A DNA stretch of 64,000 bases from assembly GCF_018294505.1 (NCBI RefSeq), contig NC_057813.1, positions 321,369,191 to 321,433,190 of the forward strand, in the 5' to 3' direction. Below are positions 49,461 to 60,270 of the stretch, one piece after another. The DNA is from Triticum aestivum. Lineage: Eukaryota > Streptophyta > Magnoliopsida > Poales > Poaceae. The translations under genes were made by a program, and so were the position numbers. Below the pieces are notes generated by a model. It made no database searches, was not told where the DNA came from, and saw nothing but the letters and a program-made list of their open reading frames with translations. Numbering within the stretch: the first letter of the stretch is position 1; every line of letters begins with the position of its first letter.

Positions 49461-50438
49461 CGAGACCTCGAACATAAGCCATTGGACACAAGGTGAAACC
49501 GTTCCTAAATGCTTCCCCTTTCCATTCGTGTGAGACATGGTTGCTACTTCAAACGCAGACCTTGTGCATACTCAGATACACCCAAGGAGACCATGGAGAG
49601 CCCAAGGACCAAGGCCAAGCATGGAAGAGAAGAAGGAAGAAGAGTCTGCTGCTACAGCAGCCGGACATTCGGCCATGTCCTGTACATCCGGCCTAGCCCG
49701 GACATCCGACGCCACCACCGGAAATCCGGCCTCCATCACAGAATGCATCAGGGAACGACCCCAACAGCCCGGACATCCGGCCACATGCCCCGGACATCCG
49801 GCTCCTCCCGAAGCCCCGGACATCCGGCCTCTTTGCCCGGACATCTGGCCCCGCCTATCCAGAGAGCAGAAGAAACAGCCACTCCAGCCGGGACATCCGG
49901 CCCGATAGCCCGGACATCCGGCACCTCGCGAAGGACCGGACATCCGGCCCGACGCCCGGACATCCGGCCTCCCCTGCCTGCGTGCAGCGCATCTGGGTCG
50001 AGGCCCTTGTACCCCTTCACCCTTAGACTATATATACTCCCACTCCACCTACGTTTTAGGGTTAGCGTTGATTTAGCTCAGATTAGAGATAGAGCTTCGC
50101 TCATCCATCGGATCTCCTCTTCGTGAGAGACCGCGGCCTCCTCGGAGAAGATCCACTTGGATTCAAGACCCCCTCGTGGGAAGATCCCCTCGCGGATTTA
50201 AGACCTCCTCACGGAGAAGAATGGTTCCTTTGTATCCTTACCTTTGTTGATTGTGGATCATATGTTACTCTTTGTGTTCGGTGATCTAGCACTCGTGTGA
50301 TTGATTCTATGTCGGTTTCATGATTTCTCTCGTTCTTCCCGTGTTTTCCCTCGAGTTCTTCCGCGTGTTCTTCGTGTTTCCCCGTAGGATCCACTCCAAA
50401 TGTGAAAGATCGTCCACATAGGGCTCCGCTCTACATCA
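49390..50438 (+). repeat. 3' LTR of F
   Basis: 1,049 bp, with the same ends as the 5' LTR. It is longer by one 21-bp minisatellite unit (starting TCTTTGCCCGGACATCTGG, about 49829). TATA box at about 50026-50038. Confidence 0.95.
49660..49969. repeat. CCGGACATCCGG minisatellite in the 3' LTR of F
   Basis: About eleven to twelve units. Compared with 42358-42645 it has one extra unit and several units with a restored consensus core. Confidence 0.9.
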
Positions 50439-50443
50439 TACCC
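50439..50443. repeat. Target-site duplication of element F, right copy
   Basis: TACCC, identical to 42082-42086. Confidence 0.95.
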
Positions 50444-50897
50444 CTGATGAAGAAGCACTGGTGACAGTTATCCCCGACAAGGAAGCGCCCCAAGAATGGA
50501 TCATGTACTTTGATGGCGCCTTCTCCCTACAAGGTGCAGGACCTGGTGTGCTTCTCGTCGCACCCACTGGGGATCACCTCAAGTAGGTGGTTCAAATGCA
50601 TTTCCCTGGGAGAGGGTTACCGACAACACTACAGAATATGAAGGGCTCCTTGTCAGGCTCAAGATTGCGATAGAGTTGGGAATCAAGAAGTTGATCATTT
50701 GTGGAGACTCGCAGCTTGTGGTGAGGCAGGTGAACAAGAATTATCAAAGCCCATTGATGGAGGCATACGTGGAGGAAGTGAGAAGGTTGGAGGAGCACTT
50801 TGATGGATTGCAAACAGAGCACATGCCACGTGCGGAAAACAGTATTGCTGATCATCTGTCAAAGTGCGCTGCGCAAAAGCTTCCTATGGAACAGTGA
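50444..50897 (+). pseudogene. Element E archaeal-type RNase H
   Basis: Resumes E's pol after F. It has WIMYFDGAFSLQGAGPGVLL, a TAG at about 50584, then TEYEGLLVRLKIAIELGIKK, CGDSQLVVRQVN and AENSIADHLS. This is the second RNase H typical of Tat elements, usually linked to removal of RNA during reverse transcription. The in-frame stop shows decay. An ATG-started piece at 50676-50897 is only its C-terminal half. Confidence 0.88.
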
Positions 50898-52384
50898 ATT
50901 TTGTTGGCCATCTGACTCAGCACTCTGTATCCTCGGCAACAACGGCCAGGAAGAGGAGGAAACTGGACTCAGCAAGCCTCTCCCGGCAGAGCTTCCCGAA
51001 ACCCCCGGCAGAGAGCTTGGCGGGAACACCTCCACTTCGATCGGTGAGTAGCACCCTCCCGTCGGACTACTAGTCCTTGCGGTTCAGGCATGCGCTCCGA
51101 AGAATGAGGAGGTGACGTTGATCCTGGTTGTCGAGCCTCAGGCTCCATCTTGGGTGCGACACATAGTCCATTACCTCCAAATAGGAGAACTTCCCGAAGA
51201 GTAAGAAGAAGCTAATAGAGTAGCCCAGAGGGCCATCATTTATCAGTTCATCGAAGACACACTATACAGAAGAAGGCTCAATGGCGTGAAATTGAAGTGC
51301 ATTTGCCGAGAGGGGAAGGAACTGTTGGCAGAGATACACAAAGGCATGTGCAACTCCCATATTGGATCAAGGGCCCTGGTTGGAAAAGCTTTCTGATAAG
51401 GTTTTTACTGCCCCAGGACCCTGCAAGATGCAATTGAGCTAGTCACCATATGCGAAGCTTGCTAGTTCCACTCCAAGAATATCCATCAGCCTGCTCAAGC
51501 TCTCTAGACGATCCCTTTATCATGGCCCTTTTTCGTACGGGGGCTCAACATCTTGGGCCCCTTCCCCCGTGCTACCGGGGGCTTTGAATGCTTGTACGTT
51601 GCAATCGACAAGTTTACAAAGTGGCTGGAAGTGGAGCCCGTGAGAAAGGTGACCGCATAGTCAGCTATCAAGTTCTTGAAAGGATTGGTGTGCCGCTTCA
51701 GAATACCTGCCAGAGTCATCACTGACAATGGCACCCAATTCACAAGCTACACCTTCATGCAATATGTTCATACCCTCAGAAGCAAGGTCTCGTTTGCCTC
51801 CGTTGCCCATCCCAACAGCAACGGACAAGCTGAGAGGGCGAACATTGAAGTGCTGTGAGGACTCAAGACGAAAACATTTGATAGGCTGCAGAAATATGGC
51901 AGGCGATGGATCAACAAGTTTCTAGTGGTTCTTTGGTCCCTCCGTACGACACCAAATTAAGCTACCGGCCAGACTCCCTTCTCCCTAGTCTATGGGGTAG
52001 AAGCAATGATCCCCACGGAACTCATATACGGGTCACCTCGAATACTTTCCTACGATGAAGTAGCGCAAGAACAGTACCAGCGTGATGATGTTGTGCTACT
52101 TGAGGATAACCATCTCTGGGCTGCTACGCGTGTTGCACACTATCAGCAAGCCCTGCGTCGCTATCACAACCGCAGGGTTCATGCCCGAAGCCTTGAGGAA
52201 GGCGAGCTTGTCCTTAGGCGCGTTCAGTCGGCCAAGGGTACAAACAAGTTGACGCCAAAGTGGGAAGGCCCTTACCAGGTAGTACGAGTCACTAGACCTG
52301 GCACAGTCCGTCTGGAGACCGGAGATGGCATTCAGTTGCAAAACTCATGAAACATTGAGCATCTCTGTAAGTTCTACCCATAAG
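50898..52384 (+). pseudogene. Element E integrase
   Basis: The H2C2 finger region near 51340-51470 is damaged: ICEAC is followed by a TAG. The DDE core is visible: LNILGPFPRATGGFECL near 51545, ITDNGTQF near 51718, and NGQAERAN near 51822 followed by a TGA. The C-terminal domain is at 52000-52350 (NRRVHARSLEEGELVLR, then LTPKWEGPYQVVRV). The frame ends around NIEHLCKFYP and a TAA at 52381-52383. At least seven stops interrupt it, including 51506, 51658 and 51856. This integrase would insert cDNA into the genome but cannot be produced intact. Confidence 0.87.
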
Positions 52385-54359
52385 GCGCGGCTGACGGGCC
52401 ATGCCCGCCGGCCACCCTTTTGTACAAGCCTTGCCGATGTTGCATGTAACCCTTCATACAAAGCTAGGCGCAGACCCTAAGCAGCAGATAAATAAATGAA
52501 GCATTGGGGGGGCCCAAAACTTGCATGCATGCATAAGCATAACATGAGCATCGCATGATTATGTAGATAAGGGCATATGTAGCATTTTTTTCCTCTGCAC
52601 TTAACTGCAGGGCTCTTGCCGTGGACCCGGTCCCGAAGAGAAGAAATGAAGACAGGCCTACATATCGGCCCCCAACAAGCCAAACAGATAAGTTCCTTCT
52701 TATCCATACATGTTCTGTAAGGTGAAAACTTGTGCATATGAAAACCTCGTCACCTTCGAAGCATAGGTGCTCCCATCCTTTCTCTCGAACATTGCTTTGG
52801 TCAAGGTAGTTGTTCTGGCCTTTGAAGGAGGAGGTTCGACAAGGAGCTAGTCCCTTTCCATAGTTTTGTGCTTGGCAAGCCAAGCCCCGCGGCAACAAAC
52901 GAAAGGCACCGGCAGGATAGCTTGCCGGCGAAAACTTGTTTACTTGAATGTATAGAGGAATCTCACCTCTACATGGACATGGTACATGAACAAGTGCCCA
53001 GCAAGGCTCATCTTTTTTCATTAATATGCGGATAAGCAAGTACAGATCTTATAGGACATAACCGTGGATAAAGAAGATTACATATTTTAGACTAAAGTTT
53101 GGCAGGTGCCTACACATTTTAGACAATAGGAGGCGAAGTGGGAAAAAGGAGTGCCTAGACAAAAGCCCAGCCCGATCCCATCAGGACCTGCCGGGCGCAG
53201 CCTAACAAGATCGGGAGTGGCGAGGCTATGAAGGAGGGAGACAGAGAGAGCATCTTGGTGGTGCCCTAGTCACCACCCCTAGGGCCAGCAAGAAGCCCAG
53301 CACAAGCACTGGCAGGGAGAGCCACTGAAGCTCAGGTGGAAGACTGCTGGTGGAGGCGAAAGCACCAAGAGAGCATCCCCCTCCCCAGTAGCCGTTTGAA
53401 AGAGGCCAGTGATGATGGTGCCGGGGAGGGAGGGGAAGAGCGGAAAGACGAGGCAGCGGGCCGACAATACGAGACGAAGGCGTCGGTGCCATCATACTCT
53501 GACCTGATGGCCTGCCACCCACCTTCTCCATCTTCCCTTGTTTTTTCCTCAACACCATTGCTCCAGGAGGACACTGACCCCTCGGCCCGTCGTCTCCCTC
53601 GAAGAAGCAATAGACGGCGGCAGCATCCGAGGTTTGCTAGGAGTGCTACTCCCCACCTTCGCAGGTAGGAAGACACCGCCGTGTTTAGCATCAACCCCGA
53701 TCCCTTTGGAAGGAGCAGTGCTGGGATTACCAAGGATCTCGAGAACTAGACCACAGACGCACGCTGGAAGCCCCAGGGGCCCTGCCCACGGGAGGGCGAG
53801 CCTCGGTGATTTGCAGCACAGGCAAGTACTCCCCTCCAGGCGGCTGGCCTATGTGGAGGAAACGAGCGCTCCACGATCCTAGAGAGGCGCAACGCCCCCC
53901 ATGCTACGGTTGATTCGGCACCCACTTGTGCGACAGCCGCATCTCCTACAACCCTGGACCAGACTCACTCCCCAAGCATCAACACGAGTATTCGACATCG
54001 TCACCCCCGAGATAGAGCACAGGGCCTGGCCCCGGACTCCCTCCCTCAACATAACAAAGAAGGAGGCAAGTAATAAAAGGGGAGAGGTGTATGGGTGGGC
54101 GTCTCTGCTCCCTCTCGCACCCCCTTTTTTAGGTAGGCTGGGGCTAGGGGCTGATCCTTCACGCCCACCCCTAGGGGGGCTCTTTCCGACCCGACCCATC
54201 CAAGCTACCACCGACGGCCAGATCTGATTACCACCCACTTACACCAATCCAAGAAGACCAAGCCTTTGACATGACGCTCTTTCCCGCACCACGCGTCTCC
54301 TTTACCTACCCCACTCGATGCATGCAACATACGTGGCCGAGGATAAGGGCATGGTGGGA
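52385..54359. other. Unassigned 2 kb after E pol
   Basis: Probably the 3' non-coding region of E. I do not see an E 3' LTR. Minus-strand frames at 52464-53039 (191 codons), 53332-53733 and 53879-54238 are open but lack the PF04195-type motif of the B and B2 antisense ORFs, and their composition is not clearly protein-like. The part 53130-54240 is GC-rich and may come from another element. Confidence 0.45.
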
Positions 54360-55385
54360 TGAGTGAATTGGCAGTTACTCCCCCCGTGGGTGAAAGTCAT
54401 TCACGTGCCATTATAGAAATGACCCCACTACAATTGGCATCATGCGACGCGCGGGAAAACTGGAAACTGGCTCAGGCCCAGGTTTCTCGGTGTTCTGGGA
54501 ACCAGGGTACCTAGACCTGCATGCCTGCGGCCCATGGCGTGGATCCGTCGATGGCCTGGTATGGCCCATCTTTAACCACGACAAGACAAGACCCTCGCGA
54601 GGGGCTGAGCGTCACGAGGCGGGCGACATCAAGACCTCCCGTGGAAGCGGCCTCCTCAGGTGGCCTCCTGAGCGGAGCGGAGAATTCTATGCAAGACCTA
54701 GCCTCACGAGGCTGAAATGACATCAGGCAACGACCAAGGCCAGGTGCGCGCCAGCAGGCGCAGAGTGGCAGGTTTCCTATTTGGTGCAAAGGAGGCAAGT
54801 GCAGGAATGGAGTCCCAAGGAACCAGCCAAAGGTTGCCATTTGCGTGCAACAAGACCAGGACTGCCAGAACGATAGGATGGATGTCATCGCCGAGCCCAC
54901 CACGATGTCATGATCAGAAGCTTTGCAGGAAAATACCACCTTTCGTGAGGATCTTATGTACTTCTTGTCCCATTTCAAATTTGGCCGTTGTGGGATCCCT
55001 TCCCCCTAAGTTTTGGAGGAAGAGGACCAAGGCCACTATAAATATAGCCTAGCCACTACCGTAGAGGGGGGGGGGTCGGAGAGCAATTGGGTGATCAGCT
55101 TATCATACCACCAAGAGCTCATCACAAGGACAAGCCTCCTGAGGCTGTTCTTCCACTTGTACTAGTTCATCTTCAGCCCCCCGTGAGGCTAATCCACCAC
55201 AAAGCAGGAGTAGGGTTTTACACCGGAAGGTGGCCCGACCCTGGGTAAACTGCCATGTCTTTTCTCCTTCTTGTTCATCGAGCTAGGTCATTAGAACAGC
55301 GGATCGATCAGCTTGACAGGTTGAGTTCTTCGCACATGGCCCTGAGTCAAACCTTTCTTGGGTCTGCGGAGCCCGGAATCCGACA
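54360..55385 (+). repeat. 5' LTR of element G, left edge approximate
   Basis: The right end is clear: GGAATCCGACA followed by a primer region and gag. A TATA box (CTATAAATAT) is at about 55035-55044 with a G run at about 55062. The block GGGTTTTACACCGGAAGG and the phrase CCGACCCTGGGTAAACTGCC near 55215-55250 resemble the same region of the Fatima-like LTRs. The left edge is a guess at a TGAGTG near 54360. Confidence 0.5.
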
Positions 55386-55407
55386 TTTGGTGCGCTAGGT
55401 AGGGGGC
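55386..55407 (+). other. Primer-binding region of G
   Basis: TTTGGTGCGCTAGGTAGGGG directly after the LTR end. I could not assign the tRNA. Confidence 0.6.
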
Positions 55408-55458
55408 ATGTCGAAGCCTCTCTTCCGTTAGTTGTTTCACCCCCACTTCGTTGTTCTC

Positions 55459-57830
55459 ATGGTGGACGCTCGTAGATTTTGTGCCGAGCGCCAGGCAGCC
55501 CTCGCCGCGCGAGTCGCTCAGACGGCGCCCGTGGGCAACGGTGCTTCTCGCTGCTCCCTATCGCCCGTGGCTAACGCTGCCACTAGCCTTGCAGCCCATG
55601 AGCAGAAGGATTCATTGCTGCCACCGTCCGTGTGACATGACGGCTGCACCGCCACTCCATCGCCGACTACAGCCGCTGTTTCGTCCTCCCATGCCTGCCG
55701 CGGGCCGACGACCACGTAGTCGGCGCTTCTCATGGCACGTGAGCTTCCGCGCTACCGTTTGGCCGATGACCTCAACGAGAATTGGCTGGACTGCATCGCC
55801 GAGCTCGTCAACGCTGCTAGAGAGGCTCCTGCGCTGTCCTATTTGCTGCCCCCCATAGCCCCAGGGGGCGACGTAGCCCACGGCGCGCCTCCTCCTCCTC
55901 TCTAGCAAGATGTCGTCCCCGAGCCAACGTGCGAGGCCACCCAACGTGACCGGCAATGGAGGGTGCCCGCACAAGATGAAGAAAGCTGCCGGGTCGTGCA
56001 GCGGCCTCAGGGAGAGGCGTGTCTGCTCCCATCTCCTCCTGCACCTCCGCGTCAAGACCGCATGCAGCCCGAGGTGGTTGCGCGCGGGCGTGAAGACCTG
56101 GCTCCCCTGTGAGACGAGCCCCCGTGGCCACGACAGGATGTCCGGCATTCACACCAGAGCTTTTCCGCGTTTTCTGGCTCGACAAGTTCAAGCCGGATCT
56201 ACCTCCGCGCTACGATGGCACCCCCAACCCGGGTGTGTTCCTTCAGCTCTACGAGCTGAGCATTGAGGCAGCAAGTGGAGATGAGAAGTACATGTCAAAC
56301 TGGTTCCCCATGGCTCTCAAGGGTGGTGCACACTCGTGGCTCCTGAACCTCCCAGTGGGGTCGATCTCCTCCTAGGACAAGCTGCAAGAGTGCTTCATCG
56401 CTAACTTCCAAGGCACCTGCGATCGCGCTCCTGCGGCTGGGGACCTGCGGTGCATCTAGAAACAACCAGGAGAGACCTTGCATAAGTACATCCAGCACTT
56501 CACCAACATTTGGCTCAAGATCCCCAAAGTGTTGGACGAGGCCATTATCTCAGCATCCACTGATGGCACTCGGGACATCAAGATGAAGGAGGAGCTCTCC
56601 ATTCATGAGGACCTATGCTCAGCTCTGGAGATGTCCAACATGGCGACCCAGTGCGCGAGGGCGAAAGAAGGCCGTCTCTCACTCCTCGAGCTGCCAGAAG
56701 CTGATCCTGAAGAAAAGAAGGCCAAGGAGAAGGAAGTGAAGCACAAGGGCACGACGGTGCTCGTGGACGAGCCTAACATGAAGCGCGGCTGTGATCACCC
56801 TGACTCCTCCAAAGGCAACCGCCCGTTTTGCGTCTTCTACAACGTGCACAGCCATAGCACCAACGACTTCCAAGAGCTCAGCGCTATCCGGGACGGGTGC
56901 CTCGGGCCACCCTGAGCGTAATGACCGTGGCTACAGCCGTGGAGGAGGTCACGACAGAGGCCGCTGGGATGGTCGTGGTTCCCGTCATGGTTGGCGCGAT
57001 CAGCCTCATGAAGACCACTGGCAGGACTAGCCTTCCAATGGTCTATGGCGGGACCAGCCTTGCAAGGACCGCCCTCAGGGCAATGCTGGCCTTCCTCCGC
57101 TGCCACCGCCACCAACAAGGAACGACGACCACCGCCAGGAGGATGGGGCTAGGGGCTTCCAAGAGCCTCGCGCTATCGCCTGCATCCTGGAGGGTGCTTA
57201 GGCCCCAGCCTCCCATCGCATCTTCAAGCAGTTCCCTCATGAGGTGAACGCGGCCCTCCCCAAGCTCGAGGTGTCGCGTCCGCTCAGATGGTCCAAGTAC
57301 GCCATCACTTTCGACTCTTCGGACCAGCTCAAGTGCTCGGCCGCTTCAGGCGTGCTCCCCATGCTCTGCTCGCCTACCATTAGCAACTTTCTTGTCACCA
57401 AGACACTTGTCGATGGCGGCGCTAGGCTTAATGTCCTCTCCGTGGAGACATTTGATAGGCTCCAGGTGCCATATGACCAGCTTCAGCCCACCAAGCAGAT
57501 TTGTCTCCCCGTCACCTTCGGCAAGCGCGACAACTACCGCACCGAGCTCATCGACTTCGACGTCGCTCACATTCGTCTGCCGTACAACGCCATCCTCGAG
57601 TACCTAGCCCACGCCAAGTTCATGGCGGCAATGCACTACGGCTACAACGTCCTCAAGATGCTAGGGAGCGGCGGAATCATCAGGTCACCTGTGATGAGAA
57701 AGACACGGTGTGCTCCCTCGAGCGCGCCTACCAGGCCATAGTGGTCGAGGACTCGGATGGCGAGGGAGTCACCCTTCCCCCCCAAGGTTGCCCCCAAGAA
57801 GATGAAGCAGCTCCTCCTCAAGGGCACTGA
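55459..57830 (+). pseudogene. Element G gag and protease
   Basis: The likely start is the ATG at 55459 (MVDARRFCAERQ). The N-terminal part is Ala/Arg/Pro-rich and breaks frame. The gag core is at 56150-56700 (LPPRYDGTPNPGVFLQLYEL, then WFPMALKGGAHSWLLNLP) with in-frame TAGs at 56373-56375 and 56457-56459, then LHKYIQHFTNIWLKIP. A charged stretch (EEKKAKEKEVKHKG) leads to a finger-like remnant (FCVFYNVHSHSTNDF, 56828). Gly/Arg/Asp-rich linker sequence follows. Protease is at 57240-57690 with LVDGGARLNVLS near 57408 and a VTFGKRDNYRTE segment. Pol domains do not follow. The gag is related to that of E. Confidence 0.82.
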
Positions 57831-59467
57831 GGAGGCTAGCATGCCTGATGATCGTGACTCGGGCCCCTCGCCCTCTGCTGGGGCGCCTATCCCTCTTGCA
57901 TAGGAAGGTGCGCCCGGCGCCCCCTCTGGTTGGGCTCGAGGGCTCTTCTCTGGAAGGCCTCTGACCTGGTCAACATCATGAGGGAGGCGTTCAGGTACCA
58001 TGTGGAGGCGTGCTTCAATGCGCGCTTCCAGGAGCAAGGCATAGGGCGTGAGGCACCAAGCACGCAAAGTTCATGACCAGGGCAATCAAAGATCTTCAGG
58101 AGGCACGGGCCATGCGAGGCTAGCGACGACTCGCATCACTCAATGCAGCTGCTGCTCAGGACGCAAGCGGCGAGCTGCGTGTCTGCATAAACATCCCGGG
58201 CCTCAATAGAGCTTCTTCTCAGGAGCTCTTCTGGCCGTTCAGCATCGACCAGTGTGGAGGCCACCCCCACAGCTACGTCTGCATGCCATTCATCCTACCG
58301 AGCGCGGCTGCCTCACTCTAGCGATGCATGCGTGGTGTCCGGCGTCTCATGAAGCCAGGCGCCAGGCAGTCCTGACGGAGAAGGAGTCAGAGCCTCCTGG
58401 GCCCCCCGAGCCTCAGGAGCCTGCTGGCTCATGAGGAGCAAGTTCTGCGGCGTGCATCTTCAGCTACTTCAACACTTCTACCCCGACGGTGCCAGATGAC
58501 CTTTTAGTTCGTTCAGTTGAGGGTGCCCCTCGGGCTGCATTATCCTCAAGATGTGTCGGTCCGCCCTGCAGCATGTATCGTTTTGCGCATCTATCAGAAC
58601 TGATTTCGCCCCTTTTATGAGCCGCCTTGTATTATTACCTACCTGACCGGTGCTTAGCCACCATGAACGTCGTGTGCCCTTTCGAAACCGCCCGCGACCG
58701 CCTCATGATTAAGGACTGGCACGGCGTCTGTGCTCAGGTCCGTCCCTACAGTGTCACTAAACCCAAGTGGCCGAGCTCTATCTTGTGGGCCAGCCTCGTG
58801 TACGTCACCTCCCATGGCCCTTGGTGCCTTGTTCTCGCATGAGCTAATTGCGAGTGGATAAGTTAGGGGGTGCGGCACGGTGCCTCGTCACAACAGGAGT
58901 CGCGTGCCGGTTGTCTCTCTTTAGGATCGATGCATGAGAAGTCTGGGCATGGCGTCTGTGCTCGGGTATGTCCCTGCAGTGTCGACAAATCTAGCGGCTG
59001 AGCTCTGTCTGGCGGTCCGACCCCATTCATGTCACCTCATGGGGTCGCTGGTGTTTGGCCTTCCTATGCAATATCCTCCAGAGATTCACTCGGCACAGGT
59101 GACCTAACCATCTCGCAGGATTCCAACTTGCCTCCTTACCAAAAATTCAGGCGCAACCCGCCTTGAGGTAGGGCCTCGTGAGTCCCGCACTAGCTCGCGG
59201 GTGCCCATATACACCTCCTCTAGTCCTTCTATGCAAGCCACGTGCCAGGACGGGGCTGTACACGCCCCGGGGCCTCCCCTGAGAGGGAGCCCCTCCCATG
59301 CGCCAGTGGAAGGCCGATGCTCTGCGCTAGCGGAGGACACGATCGAGGAGCAACTATGCCCATGCAAGATTGGAAGCGTCATGCTCCGCACTGATGATAA
59401 ACAACTGAGGGCACCTTAGTGCTGCACTAACCTCAGGAGAGCCCCAGGGCTCGTCCTCTGGCCCCAC
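57831..59467. other. Element G 3' region lacking RT and integrase
   Basis: 1.6 kb, GC-rich, without any RT, RNase H or integrase motif. A stretch near 58455-58498 (LQHFYPDGAR in one frame) looks like the last residues of a Tat polyprotein (E ends EHLCKFYP). If so, protease is joined almost directly to the pol terminus. A weak repeat links 58700-58760 and 58945-58990 (GGCATGGCGTCTGTGCTC-like). No 3' LTR of G is seen before H begins. Confidence 0.45.
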
Positions 59468-59937
59468 TGTTGGTGTCAAAACCGGCGGATCTCGGGTAGG
59501 GGGTCCCGAACTGTGTATCTAAGGCTAATGGTAACAGGAGGCGGGGGACACGATGTTTACCCAGGTTCGGGCCCTCTTGTTGGAGGTAATACCCTACTTC
59601 CTGCTTGATTGATCTTGGTGATATGAGTATTACAAGAGTTGATCTACCACGAGATCGTACAGGCTAACCCTAGAAGCTAGCCTATAATTATGATTGTTGT
59701 TGTCCTACGGACTAAGCCCTCCGGTTTATATAGACACCGGAGGGGGCTAGGGTTACACAGAGTTAGTTACAGAGACGGAGATCTACATATCCAAATTGCC
59801 AAGCTTGCCTTCCACGCAAAGGAGAGTCCCATCCGGACACGGGACGAAGTCTTCAATCTTGTATCTTCATAGTCCAACAGTCCGGCCAAAGTATATAGTA
59901 CGGCTGTCCGAGGACCCCTTAATCCAGGACTCCCTCA
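59468..59937 (-). repeat. 3' LTR of H
   Basis: On the minus strand it starts TGAGGGAGTCCTGGATTAAG (59937 downward) and ends TTTTGACACCAACA at 59468. The TATA box is seen as GGTTTATATAGAC at about 59724-59736. The next plus-strand bases (ATAGCCCCTCAACC) are the complement of the purine tract GGTTGAGGGGCTAT. Confidence 0.93.
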
Positions 59938-60177
59938 ATAGCCCCTCAACCAGGCTTCAATGATGATGAGTCCGGCGCGTAGATTGTCTTCAACGTTGCA
60001 AGGCAGGTTCTTCTCCAAAATCCCTGAGTACCTGTTGTAACGAGCAGTGTCCGGCTTCCCATTAATGTTGCACTCCTCGGCTTCTGTGCTTTAATAATTG
60101 CCATCTCCACGTGTTGAGCGAATGCGAGAAGTCAGGGCATTTTTACATTTGCCACCCTGACCATGTAAGTAAATCGT

Positions 60178-60187
60178 CTATTTAAAG
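60178..60187 (+). promoter_or_regulatory. TATA-like box upstream of the H antisense ORF
   Basis: CTATTTAAAG about 84 bases before the ATG at 60271. It follows the same GCGAATGCGA..AG.CAGGG.ATTTTTA block (60118-60145) as in B2. Confidence 0.5.
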
Positions 60188-60270
60188 AGACGGGGATCCT
60201 CAAATCCAAACCACACCCTCCTCCCCCAGCGAGTATCCATCTGAGCGCGCCCAGAAGAAGCCATCCCATC

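Larger units (their letters stand above)
42087..50438 (+). mobile_element. Element F: LTR retrotransposon with an unrecognised long frame
   Basis: 8,352 bp bounded by LTRs of 1,028 and 1,049 bp and a perfect TACCC duplication. It has a methionine-tRNA-like primer site (43118-43131), a 2 kb leader, a long single frame (45141-49460) and a purine tract (49375-49387), so it has all cis signals of an LTR retrotransposon. I recognise no complete gag, protease, RT, RNase H or integrase domain. I counted about 41 LTR mismatches (about 4%) plus one 21-bp indel. I cannot name the family. It is either non-autonomous or carries a very diverged pol. Confidence 0.92.

Noticed and set aside
53226..53733. 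Possible antisense ORF of element E
   Set aside because: Open, but lacks the PHF-LW and HI-F-CE blocks seen in the B, B2 and H antisense ORFs; kept only as unassigned sequence.
54360..55385. Reading this LTR as the 3' LTR of E
   Set aside because: It is followed directly by a primer-binding-like sequence and the gag of G, so it serves as G's 5' LTR; E and G gag are too diverged to be one element.
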